Source: Halosimplex salinum (GTDB taxonomy: Archaea; Halobacteriota; Halobacteria; Halobacteriales; Haloarculaceae). Taken from it: a DNA stretch of 64,000 nucleotides. Below are positions 48,187 through 57,523 of this stretch, one piece after another (within the stretch, counting starts at the first letter, position 1; every line of letters starts with the position of its first letter). The DNA lies in the NCBI RefSeq assembly GCF_003730195.1, contig NZ_QWGG01000008.1, positions 1-64,000 on the forward strand, in the 5' to 3' direction. The translations under genes and the position numbers were made by a program. Below the pieces are notes generated by a model that saw only the letters and a program-made list of their open reading frames with translations, had not been told where the DNA came from and did no database searches.

Positions 48187-49067
48187 CTGCCTACCGCTTT
48201 CGCGTCAAGTTCGACCCCGATCCGACGTCACTGTGGCGGGATATCGTTGTCGGCGCAGATAGAACGATCACCGAGTTTCAGTCGGCGATCAACCCTGCAG
48301 TCGGGCTTGACCAGGGCCACCTCTGGTTCGTCGGAGAGGGTGAAGATTACTGGGACAGCGCCGTCAAATACCAGTGCCCGCAAGAGTACGAGGAGTCGCT
48401 TGGTGGCGATCCGGTATTGCGTACCGAGCGGATCGAGAACGCCGGTGAGGTGACGATCGGCGAGATGACCCGCCAGCTCGGTCTCGAACAATACGATCGA
48501 ATCTGCTATCTCTACGACTACGGCGATGAATGGCGGTTCTACGCCATCTTGAAGGAGGTTCTCAGTGATGAGCCGAGCGACAAACCACCGGAGGTCGTGA
48601 AAGAGAAAGGCGAGTCCATCGACGACCAGTACGACGCGCCAGGAACCGCTGAAATCGATTCGCCACTCCCTGACCCACTCTATTCAGTGCTCCCTGAAAC
48701 TGCTGTCCCCGTTGCGGATCTTCGTGAGTTGGAGAAACGGGATGATATCGTCCACGTCATTCCATTACTCAGTATTGAAACGGGGTTCGGGGCGGTCTGC
48801 GAGCGGTTCGCGATTCAGTTCGAAGAGAGGGGATACGTCCTCGAAAACTTCCAGCCGGGGTGGCAGGTCGTTGAGGAAGTCGATGGGGTAGACAAGACGG
48901 AGAAAGAACTCCTCGCGGCCCTTGCGGACGCAGTACGTGAGTGGCACGCTGAAATCGCAGAGATATCAGGTGCCATGACGGGACAGCATTTCGGTGAAGA
49001 GACGGTTGAAGCGATGCACGTCGAATTGGAAGCAGAACTCGAACGGAAGGGATACGGCCACCTGTAG
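48183..49067 (+). CDS. plasmid pRiA4b ORF-3-like protein
   Basis: This 294-residue protein opens with TAYRFRVKFDPDPTSLWRDI, then TITEFQSAINPAVGLDQGHL and IGEMTRQLGLEQYDRICYLY with YDYGDEWRFYAIL, the pattern of the pRiA4b ORF-3/IS1096 TnpR-like domain. These domains are common on plasmids and in islands; their activity is not known. The C-terminal half is helical and acidic. It is translationally coupled to the upstream gene. Confidence 0.75.
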   Translation: MTAYRFRVKFDPDPTSLWRDIVVGADRTITEFQSAINPAVGLDQGHLWFVGEGEDYWDSAVKYQCPQEYEESLGGDPVLRTERIENAGEVTIGEMTRQLGLEQYDRICYLYDYGDEWRFYAILKEVLSDEPSDKPPEVVKEKGESIDDQYDAPGTAEIDSPLPDPLYSVLPETAVPVADLRELEKRDDIVHVIPLLSIETGFGAVCERFAIQFEERGYVLENFQPGWQVVEEVDGVDKTEKELLAALADAVREWHAEIAEISGAMTGQHFGEETVEAMHVELEAELERKGYGHL

Positions 49068-49132
49068 TCTGCTCTCTTGACTGTCCGTCGAAGAGAACGA
49101 GTTCTTGGCTGTGAAATGTCCAGCGTCCCGTA

Positions 49133-50809
49133 GTGGCACCAACCTGTGAGTCTCGGCGCAGCGTCTTTCGTCGGATCGCACACCAGCAGCACGTCGAGTG
49201 GCCCACATATGACTCGACACCGCTGTACGATCGAACCTCGCTCGCCGGGGTAGAATCGGACGTTCGAGTCGTCTCAAGTGTCTGGTTTACGCACCCTGAC
49301 CATGACTCACTCGAACAGTTCGTCTGCTCGATTCCTCTGGCCTACTTCCGCTTCGAGGCCCACGACTGCTACGGAAGTTCGACACACTACGAGATGGATA
49401 CCCTCTTTCGCGTCTTCGTGCTGAAAGAACTCCACGGATGGAAGCACGAAACATCTCTCGTCGAGTACCTCGATAGCCACCCCGCACTCTGCGGACGCCT
49501 AGAGTTGGGGACGGTGCCTGATCAATCGACACTGTGGCGCAGCTGGAACGAGCGCTTCACGCGAGATCTCCGCGAGACGGTCCAGAAAGCGGCTCGAACG
49601 ATCCTCATCAAAGCGCAAAACGCGGATGTCGCCGTACCACGCGAACCAGAACAAAACCTCCCGCATCGAGGCCACGATGCCGCTGAATCGAACCCTGACG
49701 ACCAGGCCATTCTCGACAAGGCAGAGACGATTACCAAGCACGTCAGTCGCGTTGTGTCCCCCGCGTTCTCGCTCAACCGTGGCGAGGGCTGTGAGATTCC
49801 CGAGAACGCCTACTGGGGCTTACAGACCTACTTAGGACTCCGTGAGAACTTGGCCGCCAACGAGGGCGCTCGCAGCTTCATCCACGAGTCGACACGTGAT
49901 CGAACACCACTCGGGCATGGTCATCGTGACCAGATTCGTGATCTCCCTATCGAGCAGATTCGTGAGATGTACCGACAGGCAATCCGGCAACTCATCAACG
50001 AGCTCGCGGAGACGGAGGAGTTCTTCCGCGCAGGTATCGTTGCCATCGACATCACCGAGGACGATCCCTTCACGGGCGATAGGACGGACCACGAGGACGA
50101 GATTATCGGAACGAAGGAGAAGAACGACGAGTACGCCTACCAGTGGGCGACAGTCCAGCTGGTTGGGAATGCCGTCCCAATCGTGCTAGACGCACGGCCA
50201 GTACGCAAAGGCGATACGCGTAAGGAGATCGTCGAGGACCTCTTGGACTCAGCAGAGACCCTCGTTCACGTCGATAACGTCCTGATGGACAGGGAGTTCG
50301 ACAGTCAGCACGTCCTAGAGATGATCAGCCAGCGCGGGCTCTCCTACGTCGTCCCAAAGCGGATGCAGACCAGCGAGAAAGCCCAAGCCAAGCGCCTTCT
50401 CAAGCGAGGGAAGGATCGCTACGAAACTGATCGAAAACTGCACTTGGGCGACAACGAGTGGCACTCGACGACGCTGATCTACCGTCGGAAAGAGAACTCC
50501 GAACACGACGACCACCGGCAATATTCGGTGTTCATGACGAACCGAGGAAGTGGCCTTCTCACTGAGTATGGCTATCGGTGGGAGATCGAGAGCGGCTACA
50601 AGTCGATTAAACGATTCATGGCGGCGACGACCTCGAAGAATTTTGGACTGCGATTCTTCTACTTCGCGTTCGCCTGTTTGCTGTACTCGATCTGGCGAGC
50701 GGTCGATCTACTCGTGCAGGTCGAGTTGAACGGTGAGTATGAACACTCGCCGATCGTGACGGCTGATAACACGCTGACGCTGGTGAAGAAGGAAACCGGA
50801 ATCGGATAG
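49133..50809 (+). CDS. IS4-type DDE transposase
   Basis: This 558-residue protein carries DDE acids: Asp in GIVAIDITEDDPFTG, Asp in VLMDREFDSQHVLE and Glu in YGYRWEIESGYKSIK. The last shows the Y(2)R(3)E(6)K signature of the IS4 superfamily. The N-terminal third (MDTLFRVFVLKELHGWKHET, PDQSTLWRSWNERFTRD) is DNA-binding-like. GTG at 49133 is the longest start; a later ATG (49392) is possible. No internal stop or frameshift is seen, so it may be active. Terminal inverted repeats could not be defined. Confidence 0.85.
   Translation: MAPTCESRRSVFRRIAHQQHVEWPTYDSTPLYDRTSLAGVESDVRVVSSVWFTHPDHDSLEQFVCSIPLAYFRFEAHDCYGSSTHYEMDTLFRVFVLKELHGWKHETSLVEYLDSHPALCGRLELGTVPDQSTLWRSWNERFTRDLRETVQKAARTILIKAQNADVAVPREPEQNLPHRGHDAAESNPDDQAILDKAETITKHVSRVVSPAFSLNRGEGCEIPENAYWGLQTYLGLRENLAANEGARSFIHESTRDRTPLGHGHRDQIRDLPIEQIREMYRQAIRQLINELAETEEFFRAGIVAIDITEDDPFTGDRTDHEDEIIGTKEKNDEYAYQWATVQLVGNAVPIVLDARPVRKGDTRKEIVEDLLDSAETLVHVDNVLMDREFDSQHVLEMISQRGLSYVVPKRMQTSEKAQAKRLLKRGKDRYETDRKLHLGDNEWHSTTLIYRRKENSEHDDHRQYSVFMTNRGSGLLTEYGYRWEIESGYKSIKRFMAATTSKNFGLRFFYFAFACLLYSIWRAVDLLVQVELNGEYEHSPIVTADNTLTLVKKETGIG
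49133..50809 (+). mobile_element. insertion sequence, IS4 superfamily (ends not defined)
   Basis: This marks the transposase-bearing element. Only the coding part is delimited; the true element extends beyond both sides to unknown inverted repeats. Its position at the right of the lower-GC island suggests that island gained material by transposition. Confidence 0.65.
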
Positions 50810-51624
50810 TAATGGGGCTCTCCCCGTGGTAGCGCAGCGTCTGAGTGGCAACGCTGTCGGACGTCTCCGAAATTCGCGTATATGGTTGTAAGTTCAACAA
50901 GACGGGCCGTTTGGTGAGCAATCTGAGTCAGTCTCCACTAATTGAACCGGCCGAAACCACGCATCACAGGCCCGCTAAACCCGCCATAGTCTCAACTTCA
51001 CGAACACCGCAATTGTATATCGCTTTATATGGTTTATGAACTCTCTCGAACCCGATATCGAGACGGCAAAGCGTCTAAAACGGTCGAATAGCGGAGGATC
51101 GACCGGGCGCGAGATTGGTCTTGATTACTCTGATAATCACGACCACTTTTGCAATCCTCCCGACCGGGGGGTAGCGCACGAATTCCGTGGCCACATCGCG
51201 ACGCCGCTTCCCGGGGATCGGGAGCCGAGCTTACGGAAACGACGGGAGACAGCGGATGCCGTAGCGCACGGTGGCGGTCGGTGGACTCGACAACGTCGCC
51301 GATCTCGCCGACGGTCAGTGGCCCCCGGCCTCGACGAGCGCCCGGAAGCACCCCCGTCGAGTTCCCCGAGACCGTGGAACCACTCCGACAGCCCCTCGCA
51401 ACACGTCCCGAGTGAGCTGTTCGGGCAGCGGGTCCGGCGTTCGTATCGGTGCTACGGAGACACCGGACAAGAACACACTATTGTACGTGTTACACAATTT
51501 TGCGACGAACCAGACTTAGTCGGAACGGTGACAACGCGCACGCGCTGTGTCGTCTAACTCGGCGGTCTCAGGCAGAATAGACGCGCGTCCAGACGAAAGC
51601 GAGTAGCGGTGTGAGGGAACCGGA
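50810..51624. other. long intergenic/degenerate stretch after the transposase
   Basis: About 815 bp without a convincing gene. The first ~300 bp are AT-richer with TTGTATATCGCTTTATATGG near 51012-51031. GC returns near 51140. Arg-rich frames here (for example 51036-51557) lack acidic composition. It may contain the right end of the IS and decayed coding DNA. Confidence 0.5.
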
Positions 51625-52692
51625 TCAGTCCGCGGTGGACGTCTGCTTGCGACGCGTCACACGGAGCGAGGAGATCGTCGTATACACGATCGCGAACGCG
51701 ACCACGACCGCCGCGCCGATGACGAGCACCAGTCCGAGCAGTTCGAGGGTCGAGTTACCGAGGTAGGAGCCGATCTCCCCGACGCCCACTGCGGTGGCGC
51801 CGATCAGTAGCATCCCGCCGAAGTAGATCTTGATGCCGTCGGCGTCGACGACGGCGGTCGCGGCGGAGCCGATGCGAGCGCCGAGTGCGCTGCCGAAGAG
51901 CAGCGGAGCGACGATACCGAGGTCGACGCCGCCGCCCTGCCCGTAGAGGTAACTCCCGAGACCGCCGGAGAAGACGATCTCGAAGAGGTCCGTCCCGACG
52001 GCGACGGGTACCGGGACGCCGATCGCGTAGATCATCGCGGGCATTCGGATAAAGCCGCCACCGACGCCGAGGAAGCCCGACAGGAGGCCGGTCGCGAAGG
52101 CGACGGCCGTGATGACCCACGCGGAGACGCGGACGTCACCGCGAAGCGTCACCATCGGTGGGATCCGAACCGTCCGCTGGATCGTCTTCGCGATCTCGGG
52201 AATCTCGTACTCGCTGAGGTCCTTGTCGGCCGCCTCGTGGTCGATGCCACCGCCGCCGTCGCCGTTCAGGGCGTCGCGGGTGACCATCGCTCCGACGCCG
52301 CCGAGCAGGACGACGTAGGCGATACTGATGATACCGCCGGCGAGTCCCAGCGATTCGAGGTAGTAGACGCTGGCGCGTCCGACCTCGATACCGATGGTCG
52401 TCCCGGTGATCATGATCACGCCGAGCTTGTAGTCGACCTGACCGAGGTCGTGATGTTTCAGGGTCGCGATGACGGCAGTCCCGAAGACGAACGCCATCCC
52501 GCTGCCGACCGCGACGGGCGCCGGATAGTCCAGCATGAGCAGGGCGGGGGTAACGAGGAACGACCCGCCCATGCCGAAGAATCCGAACAGGACGCCGACG
52601 ACGAGCCCGAATCCGACGAACAGGACCAGCATCTCGGGGCTCGTCCCCAGGATCCCGAGCCCGTCGAGCAGGCTATCGAGCACTCTCTTCAC
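51625..52692 (-). CDS. TauE/SafE-family sulfite/sulfur-anion exporter
   Basis: This 355-residue membrane protein has two TauE/SafE halves: VGVLFGFFGMGGSFLVTPAL near residue 35 and GLLSGFLGVGGGFIRMPAMI near 213. Each half has about four TM helices; a cytoplasmic linker of ~50 residues (GIDHEAADKDLSEYEIPEIA) joins them. The family exports sulfite, sulfoacetate or other sulfur anions. It overlaps the small DUF7512-like gene by 20 nt and is the leftmost member of the sulfur island. Confidence 0.88.
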   Translation of the reverse strand: MKRVLDSLLDGLGILGTSPEMLVLFVGFGLVVGVLFGFFGMGGSFLVTPALLMLDYPAPVAVGSGMAFVFGTAVIATLKHHDLGQVDYKLGVIMITGTTIGIEVGRASVYYLESLGLAGGIISIAYVVLLGGVGAMVTRDALNGDGGGGIDHEAADKDLSEYEIPEIAKTIQRTVRIPPMVTLRGDVRVSAWVITAVAFATGLLSGFLGVGGGFIRMPAMIYAIGVPVPVAVGTDLFEIVFSGGLGSYLYGQGGGVDLGIVAPLLFGSALGARIGSAATAVVDADGIKIYFGGMLLIGATAVGVGEIGSYLGNSTLELLGLVLVIGAAVVVAFAIVYTTISSLRVTRRKQTSTAD

Positions 52693-52837
52693 CTCCGACC
52701 AGGAGTCTCATGAGATAGGGCCCGAAGAGCCGTTCGAGACCACCGTAGCCCGCGTACAACACGATCGCTTCCAGCAGGATCGTGCCGATGAGCACGGCTG
52801 TCTCCGGGTCCCACGTGGGAATCCCTACTCCTGCCAT
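52673..52837 (-). CDS. 54-residue single-TM protein upstream of TauE
   Basis: The frame begins MAGVGIPTWDPETAVLIGTI, continues through one TM (ILLEAIVLYAGYGGLERLF) and ends GPYLMRLLVGGEESAR. It overlaps the TauE start by 20 nt and is on the same strand, so it is likely coupled. Small proteins of this type precede TauE/SafE genes in haloarchaea (DUF7512-like, from memory). It may be a transporter subunit. Confidence 0.7.
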   Translation of the reverse strand: MAGVGIPTWDPETAVLIGTILLEAIVLYAGYGGLERLFGPYLMRLLVGGEESAR

Positions 52838-52938
52838 CGATTCTCACTCGGGCCTTCGAACTCGGAATTTCGGTGTTGGCACATTTCTGTTCACCGTCCC
52901 CTACCCGATACGTGCCTATAACGGTTTTGGGACTAGCG

Positions 52939-52947
52939 CACAATACT
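52939..52947 (-). promoter_or_regulatory. AGTATTGTG motif upstream of the TauE operon
   Basis: On the minus strand this reads ATATAGTATTGTGCG and lies ~100 nt before the small-protein start, just upstream of a TATA-like CGTTATAGG. It matches two other copies in the island (58780-58788, 58918-58926), all on the coding strand of the downstream unit. The shared factor is inferred. Confidence 0.5.
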
Positions 52948-53109
52948 ATATTCGAGTAACCCCCGCTGCACTATCCATAACGTACACGGAACGTATCGCG
53001 CTTCGTCGCCTCCTCGACCCGGCCGGTGCGAGTCCAGCCCGTCGGTCGCGCGCGGAGTACTCAACTTTCGAACAAAACCGTGTTGTCGTCGGTCGACGAA
53101 GCGAGCCAC

Positions 53110-53955
53110 ATGAGGGCCCTGTGTGCGACCGACCTCTCGGCGGCCAGTGAGGCGACGATACAGAACGAGACGTGCCTCGCGTGTCTGGGCCGTATCGGCG
53201 TCGATACGATCCATCTCGTGACTGTCGTTCCGGCGAACGTCCACTCCGGGATGCCCGGCGTCGACTTCGACGAGCGACGCCGACAGGGGCTGGACCGATA
53301 CCGGAGCGTGATAGAAGCCGCCGGGTTCGACGTCGAGACCCACGTCGTCCGCGGGACGCCCTATCGCCGTATCAACGGCATCGCCGAAACCGTCAAGGCG
53401 GACGTTTCGGTCGTCGGATCGCGGGGCCAGAGCCCGCTGGAGAACCGTATCATCGGCTCGACCGCGCGCAACCTCGCCCGGACGACCGTCGTTCCGCTAC
53501 TGGTCAATCGCGTCGAGCGGGCGACGGACGAACCCGACGTCCTCCGCGAACACCTCTTTCGGCGTATCCTCTTCGCGACGGACTTTTCGGAGCACGCCGA
53601 CCGAGCGTTCGACGCGTTCTCGTACCTCCGCCACGCGACCGAGGAGGCGACACTCGTTCACGTCCGGTCGCCGAAAGACGAGGGCGCCGACGCCGACGTC
53701 GACCCGCGCGAGCGGCTGGCCGAGCACGCGAGCACGCTCGAGAACTGGGACATCGAGACGCGGATCGAGGTCCGGCAGGGCGACCCCGCCGACGAGATCC
53801 TCGCCGTCGAAGCGGAAGTGACCCCGTCGACGATACTCGTCGGTTCGAAGGGGCGAAGCCGCATCCGACGGCTCTTGCTGGGCAGCGTCTCGGAGGAGAT
53901 CGTCGCGCGGGCGACGGGAAACGTCTTCCTCGTCCCGCCGCCCCGGGCGGTCTGA
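53110..53955 (+). CDS. tandem universal stress protein (UspA x2)
   Basis: This 281-residue protein has two Usp domains. The first has LCATDLSAASEATIQ and VVGSRGQSPLENRIIGSTAR. The second has ILFATDFSEHADRAF and ILVGSKGRSRIRRLLLGSVS. Both keep the G-2x-G-9x-G(S/T) ATP-binding pattern. C-x-x-C (CLAC) lies in the first domain. The location in the sulfur island suggests a stress role there. It is divergent from the TauE operon. Confidence 0.85.
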   Translation: MRALCATDLSAASEATIQNETCLACLGRIGVDTIHLVTVVPANVHSGMPGVDFDERRRQGLDRYRSVIEAAGFDVETHVVRGTPYRRINGIAETVKADVSVVGSRGQSPLENRIIGSTARNLARTTVVPLLVNRVERATDEPDVLREHLFRRILFATDFSEHADRAFDAFSYLRHATEEATLVHVRSPKDEGADADVDPRERLAEHASTLENWDIETRIEVRQGDPADEILAVEAEVTPSTILVGSKGRSRIRRLLLGSVSEEIVARATGNVFLVPPPRAV

Positions 53956-54087
53956 GCCGGGCAGACCAACGACAGCACGACGGTCACGCTGTGGTCGAGC
54001 GCCGGCAGCGCCCGCCGCAGCCCCCCACTCAGGTCGCACGTGGCGTCCCACGTGACGAGGCCGGCAGGCGGGGACCGTCACGGCTGG

Positions 54088-55377
54088 TCAGTCTTCCGGG
54101 GTGACCGTTGCGGGCCCGGACGTCGCAGGCGCTGGTGGCTCGTGAGTGCCGAACTCGGGATGGGTCTCCTCCATCCAGAGGTACACCACGGCGCCGGAGA
54201 CGAACATCAGGCCGGCAGTCATGTAGAAGGCGGCTTCGGCGCTCACGAACTCCATCGAGAGGCCGATCAGGATCGCTCCAACCGCGTACCCGGAGTCGCG
54301 CCACATCCGGTAGACGCCCATCCCCGCCGAGCGCCACGTCGGGTGGGCCGCGTCGCTGGGGACTGTCATCAGATTCGGGTACAGCAGCGCCATCCCGAGC
54401 CCGGACACGCCAGCGAGGACGGCCCACAGCAGGTAGCTATCGACCAGTACCATCCCGAGGACCCCGGCTCCCGCCAGGAACATCCCCACTATAACAGGGA
54501 CCCGGCGACCGATCCGGTCCGCGAGCCCACCGGTCGCGATCTGGAGGAAGTACATCGCGCTGTGGACGCCGACCACGACCCCGACCGCCGCGATGTCGAG
54601 CCCCTGGCTTATCAGATAGAGCGGGACGGCGATCCAGAACAGCGTGTCGACGAAGTTCTCGATGTGGCCGGCCTGCGCCGCGGCGAACAGCGTCTTGTCG
54701 CCGTAGGTAGCCCGTTTCAGCACCTCGTCGAACGGGAGGTTCGCGTCGTGGTGGTCGTCGTCACCCTCGGCCTGCGCGTACTGAACGGTCTCCTTGATCA
54801 GGAAGACCGAAACGAGGAACGCTAACACCACGACGATCGCGAGGAAGTAGAACGGCTCTGGCCGGAGGCTCCACTGACTAGCGATGACGCCCGTGATCCA
54901 GGCACCGACGGCGACACCGGTGTACCCGAACGACTCGTCGATGCCGACCGCGAGGCCGCGCTGGTCGGGGCCCGCAAGGTCGATCTTCGCGTTGATCGCC
55001 ATACTCCAGGTCAACGCCTGGTTGATACCCAGCAGGACGTTCCCGACCGTGATCCAGCCCCAGGTGGGCGCGAAGATGAGGATGATCGGCAGGGGGAGCG
55101 CCGTCGCCCACCCGGCGACGAGGACTGGCTTGCGGCCGTACTCCTCGCCCCACTTGCCGGCGTAGAGGTTGAGGATCGACTTCACGATCCCGAACGAGAC
55201 GACGAACGAACCGATAACCAGGAAGGACTTGACGCCGAGTACCTCCTCTCCCAGAACGGGGACGACGGTGCGTTCGGACCCGATGGTCAGCCCCGTCGCG
55301 AACACGAGCAGGACGTGCAGCGAGAACTGCCCGAGGTGTTCGCGGATTCCCTGTTCGAGTTCAGTTGCCGTCCTCAT
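54088..55377 (-). CDS. MFS transporter of the sulfur island
   Basis: This 429-residue protein has about twelve TM segments, with YAGKWGEEYGRKPVLVAGWA after TM2 and GGLADRIGRRVPVIVGMFLA after TM8 as MFS loop motifs. A histidine-rich mid-loop (GDDDHHDANLPFDEVL) lies between halves. The substrate is unknown; context favours a sulfur compound. It is 3 bp downstream of the first rhodanese-MBL gene and so part of its operon. Confidence 0.83.
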   Translation of the reverse strand: MRTATELEQGIREHLGQFSLHVLLVFATGLTIGSERTVVPVLGEEVLGVKSFLVIGSFVVSFGIVKSILNLYAGKWGEEYGRKPVLVAGWATALPLPIILIFAPTWGWITVGNVLLGINQALTWSMAINAKIDLAGPDQRGLAVGIDESFGYTGVAVGAWITGVIASQWSLRPEPFYFLAIVVVLAFLVSVFLIKETVQYAQAEGDDDHHDANLPFDEVLKRATYGDKTLFAAAQAGHIENFVDTLFWIAVPLYLISQGLDIAAVGVVVGVHSAMYFLQIATGGLADRIGRRVPVIVGMFLAGAGVLGMVLVDSYLLWAVLAGVSGLGMALLYPNLMTVPSDAAHPTWRSAGMGVYRMWRDSGYAVGAILIGLSMEFVSAEAAFYMTAGLMFVSGAVVYLWMEETHPEFGTHEPPAPATSGPATVTPED

Positions 55378-55380
55378 GAC

Positions 55381-56493
55381 TCACTCGGCCGCACAGTTGT
55401 TCGGCCCCAGTTCCAGCTCGGCCAGTTCGTCCGCCGGAACCGACTCCTGGCCCACGTTCGTGCGCTTGACGCGCTCGAAGTTCGGCGGGTGGTCCGGGAT
55501 GTCGGACGCGAGTTCCTCGACGAACGCCTCGCGGTCGCGGCCGAGGTCCGCGTTGGTGGCTCTGACTTCCGCGAGAGTCGCGGCCACCGGCGGTTCGGGC
55601 GAGCCCGGATCGTGTGCGGGCAGCACGACCGCGTCGTCCGACCGGTCCAGTAGCCGCTGGAGGCTCTCGTAGAGCGTCGCGGCGTTCCCCTCGACGTCGG
55701 AGTCCTCGATGCCGGCTTCGACGCCGAGTTCGACCCGGCCGACGCTGTCGTGGAACAGGGTGTCTCCCGTGAGCAACGCCGCACCGCCGACGTCGAACGA
55801 GACGCTTCCCTCGCTGTGACCGGGGGTGTGGACGACCTCGATATCGAGTCGACCGACGGTCAGGAGTGTCCCGTCCTCCAGCGGCGTCGCGTCGAGCGCG
55901 AGTGCGTCCTTCGGGTGGAGGTAGTACGGGACGTCGTGACGGTCAGCGAGTTCCGCAGCGCCCGAGACGTGGTCCGCGTGGGCGTGCGTGTCGAAGACGC
56001 CGACGAGCTCGGCGTCGTACTCGTCGAGGACTGCCTCGTACTCGTCGAGGTAGTGCGACGGGTCGAAGACGGCGGCGTGACCGTCGGAGACGAGGACGTG
56101 CGAGAGACAGCCCTTCCCGGGACGCGCGACCTGGACGAGCGCGCCCTCGACGTCGACTGGGACCTCTGCGTGCCGGTGGACGCGGCTCCAGCCCTCCATC
56201 CCGTCTGTCAGGGTCACCGCATCGTAGCCCAGCTCCCGGAGGACGTCGGTCGCGGTCTGTGAGACGACGCCCGCGGCACAGACAGTGACCACCTGTTCGT
56301 CACGAGGGAGCTCAGAGAGGGCGTCTTTGGCTCGTTCCGGGTCGTTGGTCAGTTCGTCGTAGACGTCGACGTTGCGACTCCCCGGGACGTGCCACTCCTC
56401 GAAGTCCTCTCGGTGGCGAATATCGAGGACGAGCGGCTCGCCATCGCCGTCCTGTAACCGTTCGCTCAGTTCGTCCGGCGGTATCTCTTGCAT
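55381..56493 (-). CDS. rhodanese-metallo-beta-lactamase fusion (persulfide dioxygenase-like), copy 1
   Basis: This 370-residue protein has an N-terminal rhodanese domain (VLDIRHREDFEEWHVPGSRN; active loop VTVCAAGVVS, where the usual CxxGxR Arg is Val) and an MBL domain (DTHAHADHVSG, then VHTPGHSEGSVSF and LTGDTLFHDSVGR). The C-terminal part ends in LELGPNNCAAE. ETHE1-type MBL enzymes oxidise glutathione persulfide; with fused rhodanese they handle sulfane sulfur. Operon with the MFS gene. A palindromic site lies upstream. Confidence 0.87.
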   Translation of the reverse strand: MQEIPPDELSERLQDGDGEPLVLDIRHREDFEEWHVPGSRNVDVYDELTNDPERAKDALSELPRDEQVVTVCAAGVVSQTATDVLRELGYDAVTLTDGMEGWSRVHRHAEVPVDVEGALVQVARPGKGCLSHVLVSDGHAAVFDPSHYLDEYEAVLDEYDAELVGVFDTHAHADHVSGAAELADRHDVPYYLHPKDALALDATPLEDGTLLTVGRLDIEVVHTPGHSEGSVSFDVGGAALLTGDTLFHDSVGRVELGVEAGIEDSDVEGNAATLYESLQRLLDRSDDAVVLPAHDPGSPEPPVAATLAEVRATNADLGRDREAFVEELASDIPDHPPNFERVKRTNVGQESVPADELAELELGPNNCAAE

Positions 56494-56530
56494 CGATGTC
56501 CTCGAATAGCAGGCGTAGTTGTAAGCGGGT

Positions 56531-56552
56531 ACTGCCGGACATGACCGGCAGT
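56531..56552. promoter_or_regulatory. 22-bp inverted repeat between copy 1 and the HTH gene
   Basis: ACTGCCGG and CCGGCAGT are perfect 8-bp arms separated by 6 nt (ACATGA). It lies between divergent genes (56493 and 56583), 31 nt upstream of the regulator ATG. The position fits an operator; the HTH protein next door is the obvious candidate. Confidence 0.55.
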
Positions 56553-56582
56553 GTTAATCACGTCTGGACCGAAGTCGTCCGT

Positions 56583-57317
56583 ATGAGTCTCTACGAAGCT
56601 TCGATCCGGGTCAAACACGAGTGCCCGTACCGGGAGATTTCGGAGCGGCACCCGGATCTGACGATACGCGAGTGGCCGCTGAGCGACTGCCAGGTGCTCG
56701 AGATCACCTCGGAGGCGACCCCGACCGACGAACTGCTCGAGGATATCAGTCAGATCGGGACGATTCTCCACGAGACGGAGGACGACGACGGATACCACGT
56801 CGTCACGCAGTCGTGTCTCTGTTCGCTCGACGCGTCTATCATCGACCGCTTCGAGAACCACAACTGTCTGTATCAGTCGCCGACGATCTACCGCCAGGGC
56901 TGGGAGCACTACACGGTGGTCGCGTTCGACGATGCGGACATTCGAGAACTGCTCGGTGATCTACGGGCCGACAGGGATATCGAACTGCTCTCGAAGACCT
57001 CGATCTCGGACACGCAGATCCCACACAGCATGCTCGCTCCGGCGAGTCACCTGTTCGAGAACATCACCGACCGTCAGTTAGCAGCACTCCAGTTAGCGCT
57101 GGAACGCGGGTACTACAAGCAACCGCGGAAGACGTCGCTGCGGGAGTTAGCCGACCAGACGGCCGTCGCTCGCTCGACCTACGAGGAACACCTCCGAAAG
57201 GCAGAGAACAAACTGCTCACGAACGCGGGACAGTTCCTGCGACTGGTCACCGCGACCTCGACAGCTGACCCTCTGGGGGTGGGCGGCCAACAGAGACGCG
57301 AACAGACTGCGGACTGA
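56583..57317 (+). CDS. bacterio-opsin-activator-type HTH regulator
   Basis: This 244-residue protein has an N-terminal sensor-like region (LYEASIRVKHECPYREISER) and a C-terminal HTH_10 domain: LTDRQLAALQLALERGYYKQ-like (ITDRQLAALQLALERGYYKQ), then TSLRELADQTAVARSTYEEH. Cys residues in CPYRE, DCQVLE and QSCLCS could sense thiol or persulfide state. It is central to the sulfur island, so control of its genes is inferred. Confidence 0.85.
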   Translation: MSLYEASIRVKHECPYREISERHPDLTIREWPLSDCQVLEITSEATPTDELLEDISQIGTILHETEDDDGYHVVTQSCLCSLDASIIDRFENHNCLYQSPTIYRQGWEHYTVVAFDDADIRELLGDLRADRDIELLSKTSISDTQIPHSMLAPASHLFENITDRQLAALQLALERGYYKQPRKTSLRELADQTAVARSTYEEHLRKAENKLLTNAGQFLRLVTATSTADPLGVGGQQRREQTAD

Positions 57318-57523
57318 CCCGCGGTGGTCGGCCGAGTCGCCACTCGCTCCTCGAACCGGACCGCCTCGAAGCAAAATCCAGACCGAGCGGGCGAACGACC
57401 CTGCCCAGGTTCCCACCGTCACGAGAATTCGGGACGCTGGCGATGGAAAACGCAGTGTCACCGCGAAGGCGACCCAGGAGACGGCTGCCCGGGCCGGGAC
57501 TGGATCGATTTCTACCGACGTCG

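Noticed and set aside
49156-50842. 11-bp direct repeat GCGCAGCGTCT (49156-49166 and 50832-50842) as target-site duplication of the IS.
   Set aside because: The left copy lies inside the transposase frame, and the adjoining inner ends are not inverted repeats; probably coincidental.
51036-51557. Possible protein of 173 codons.
   Set aside because: Arg/Ser/Pro-rich without acidic bias, changes composition midway and matches no family; treated as decayed or non-coding.
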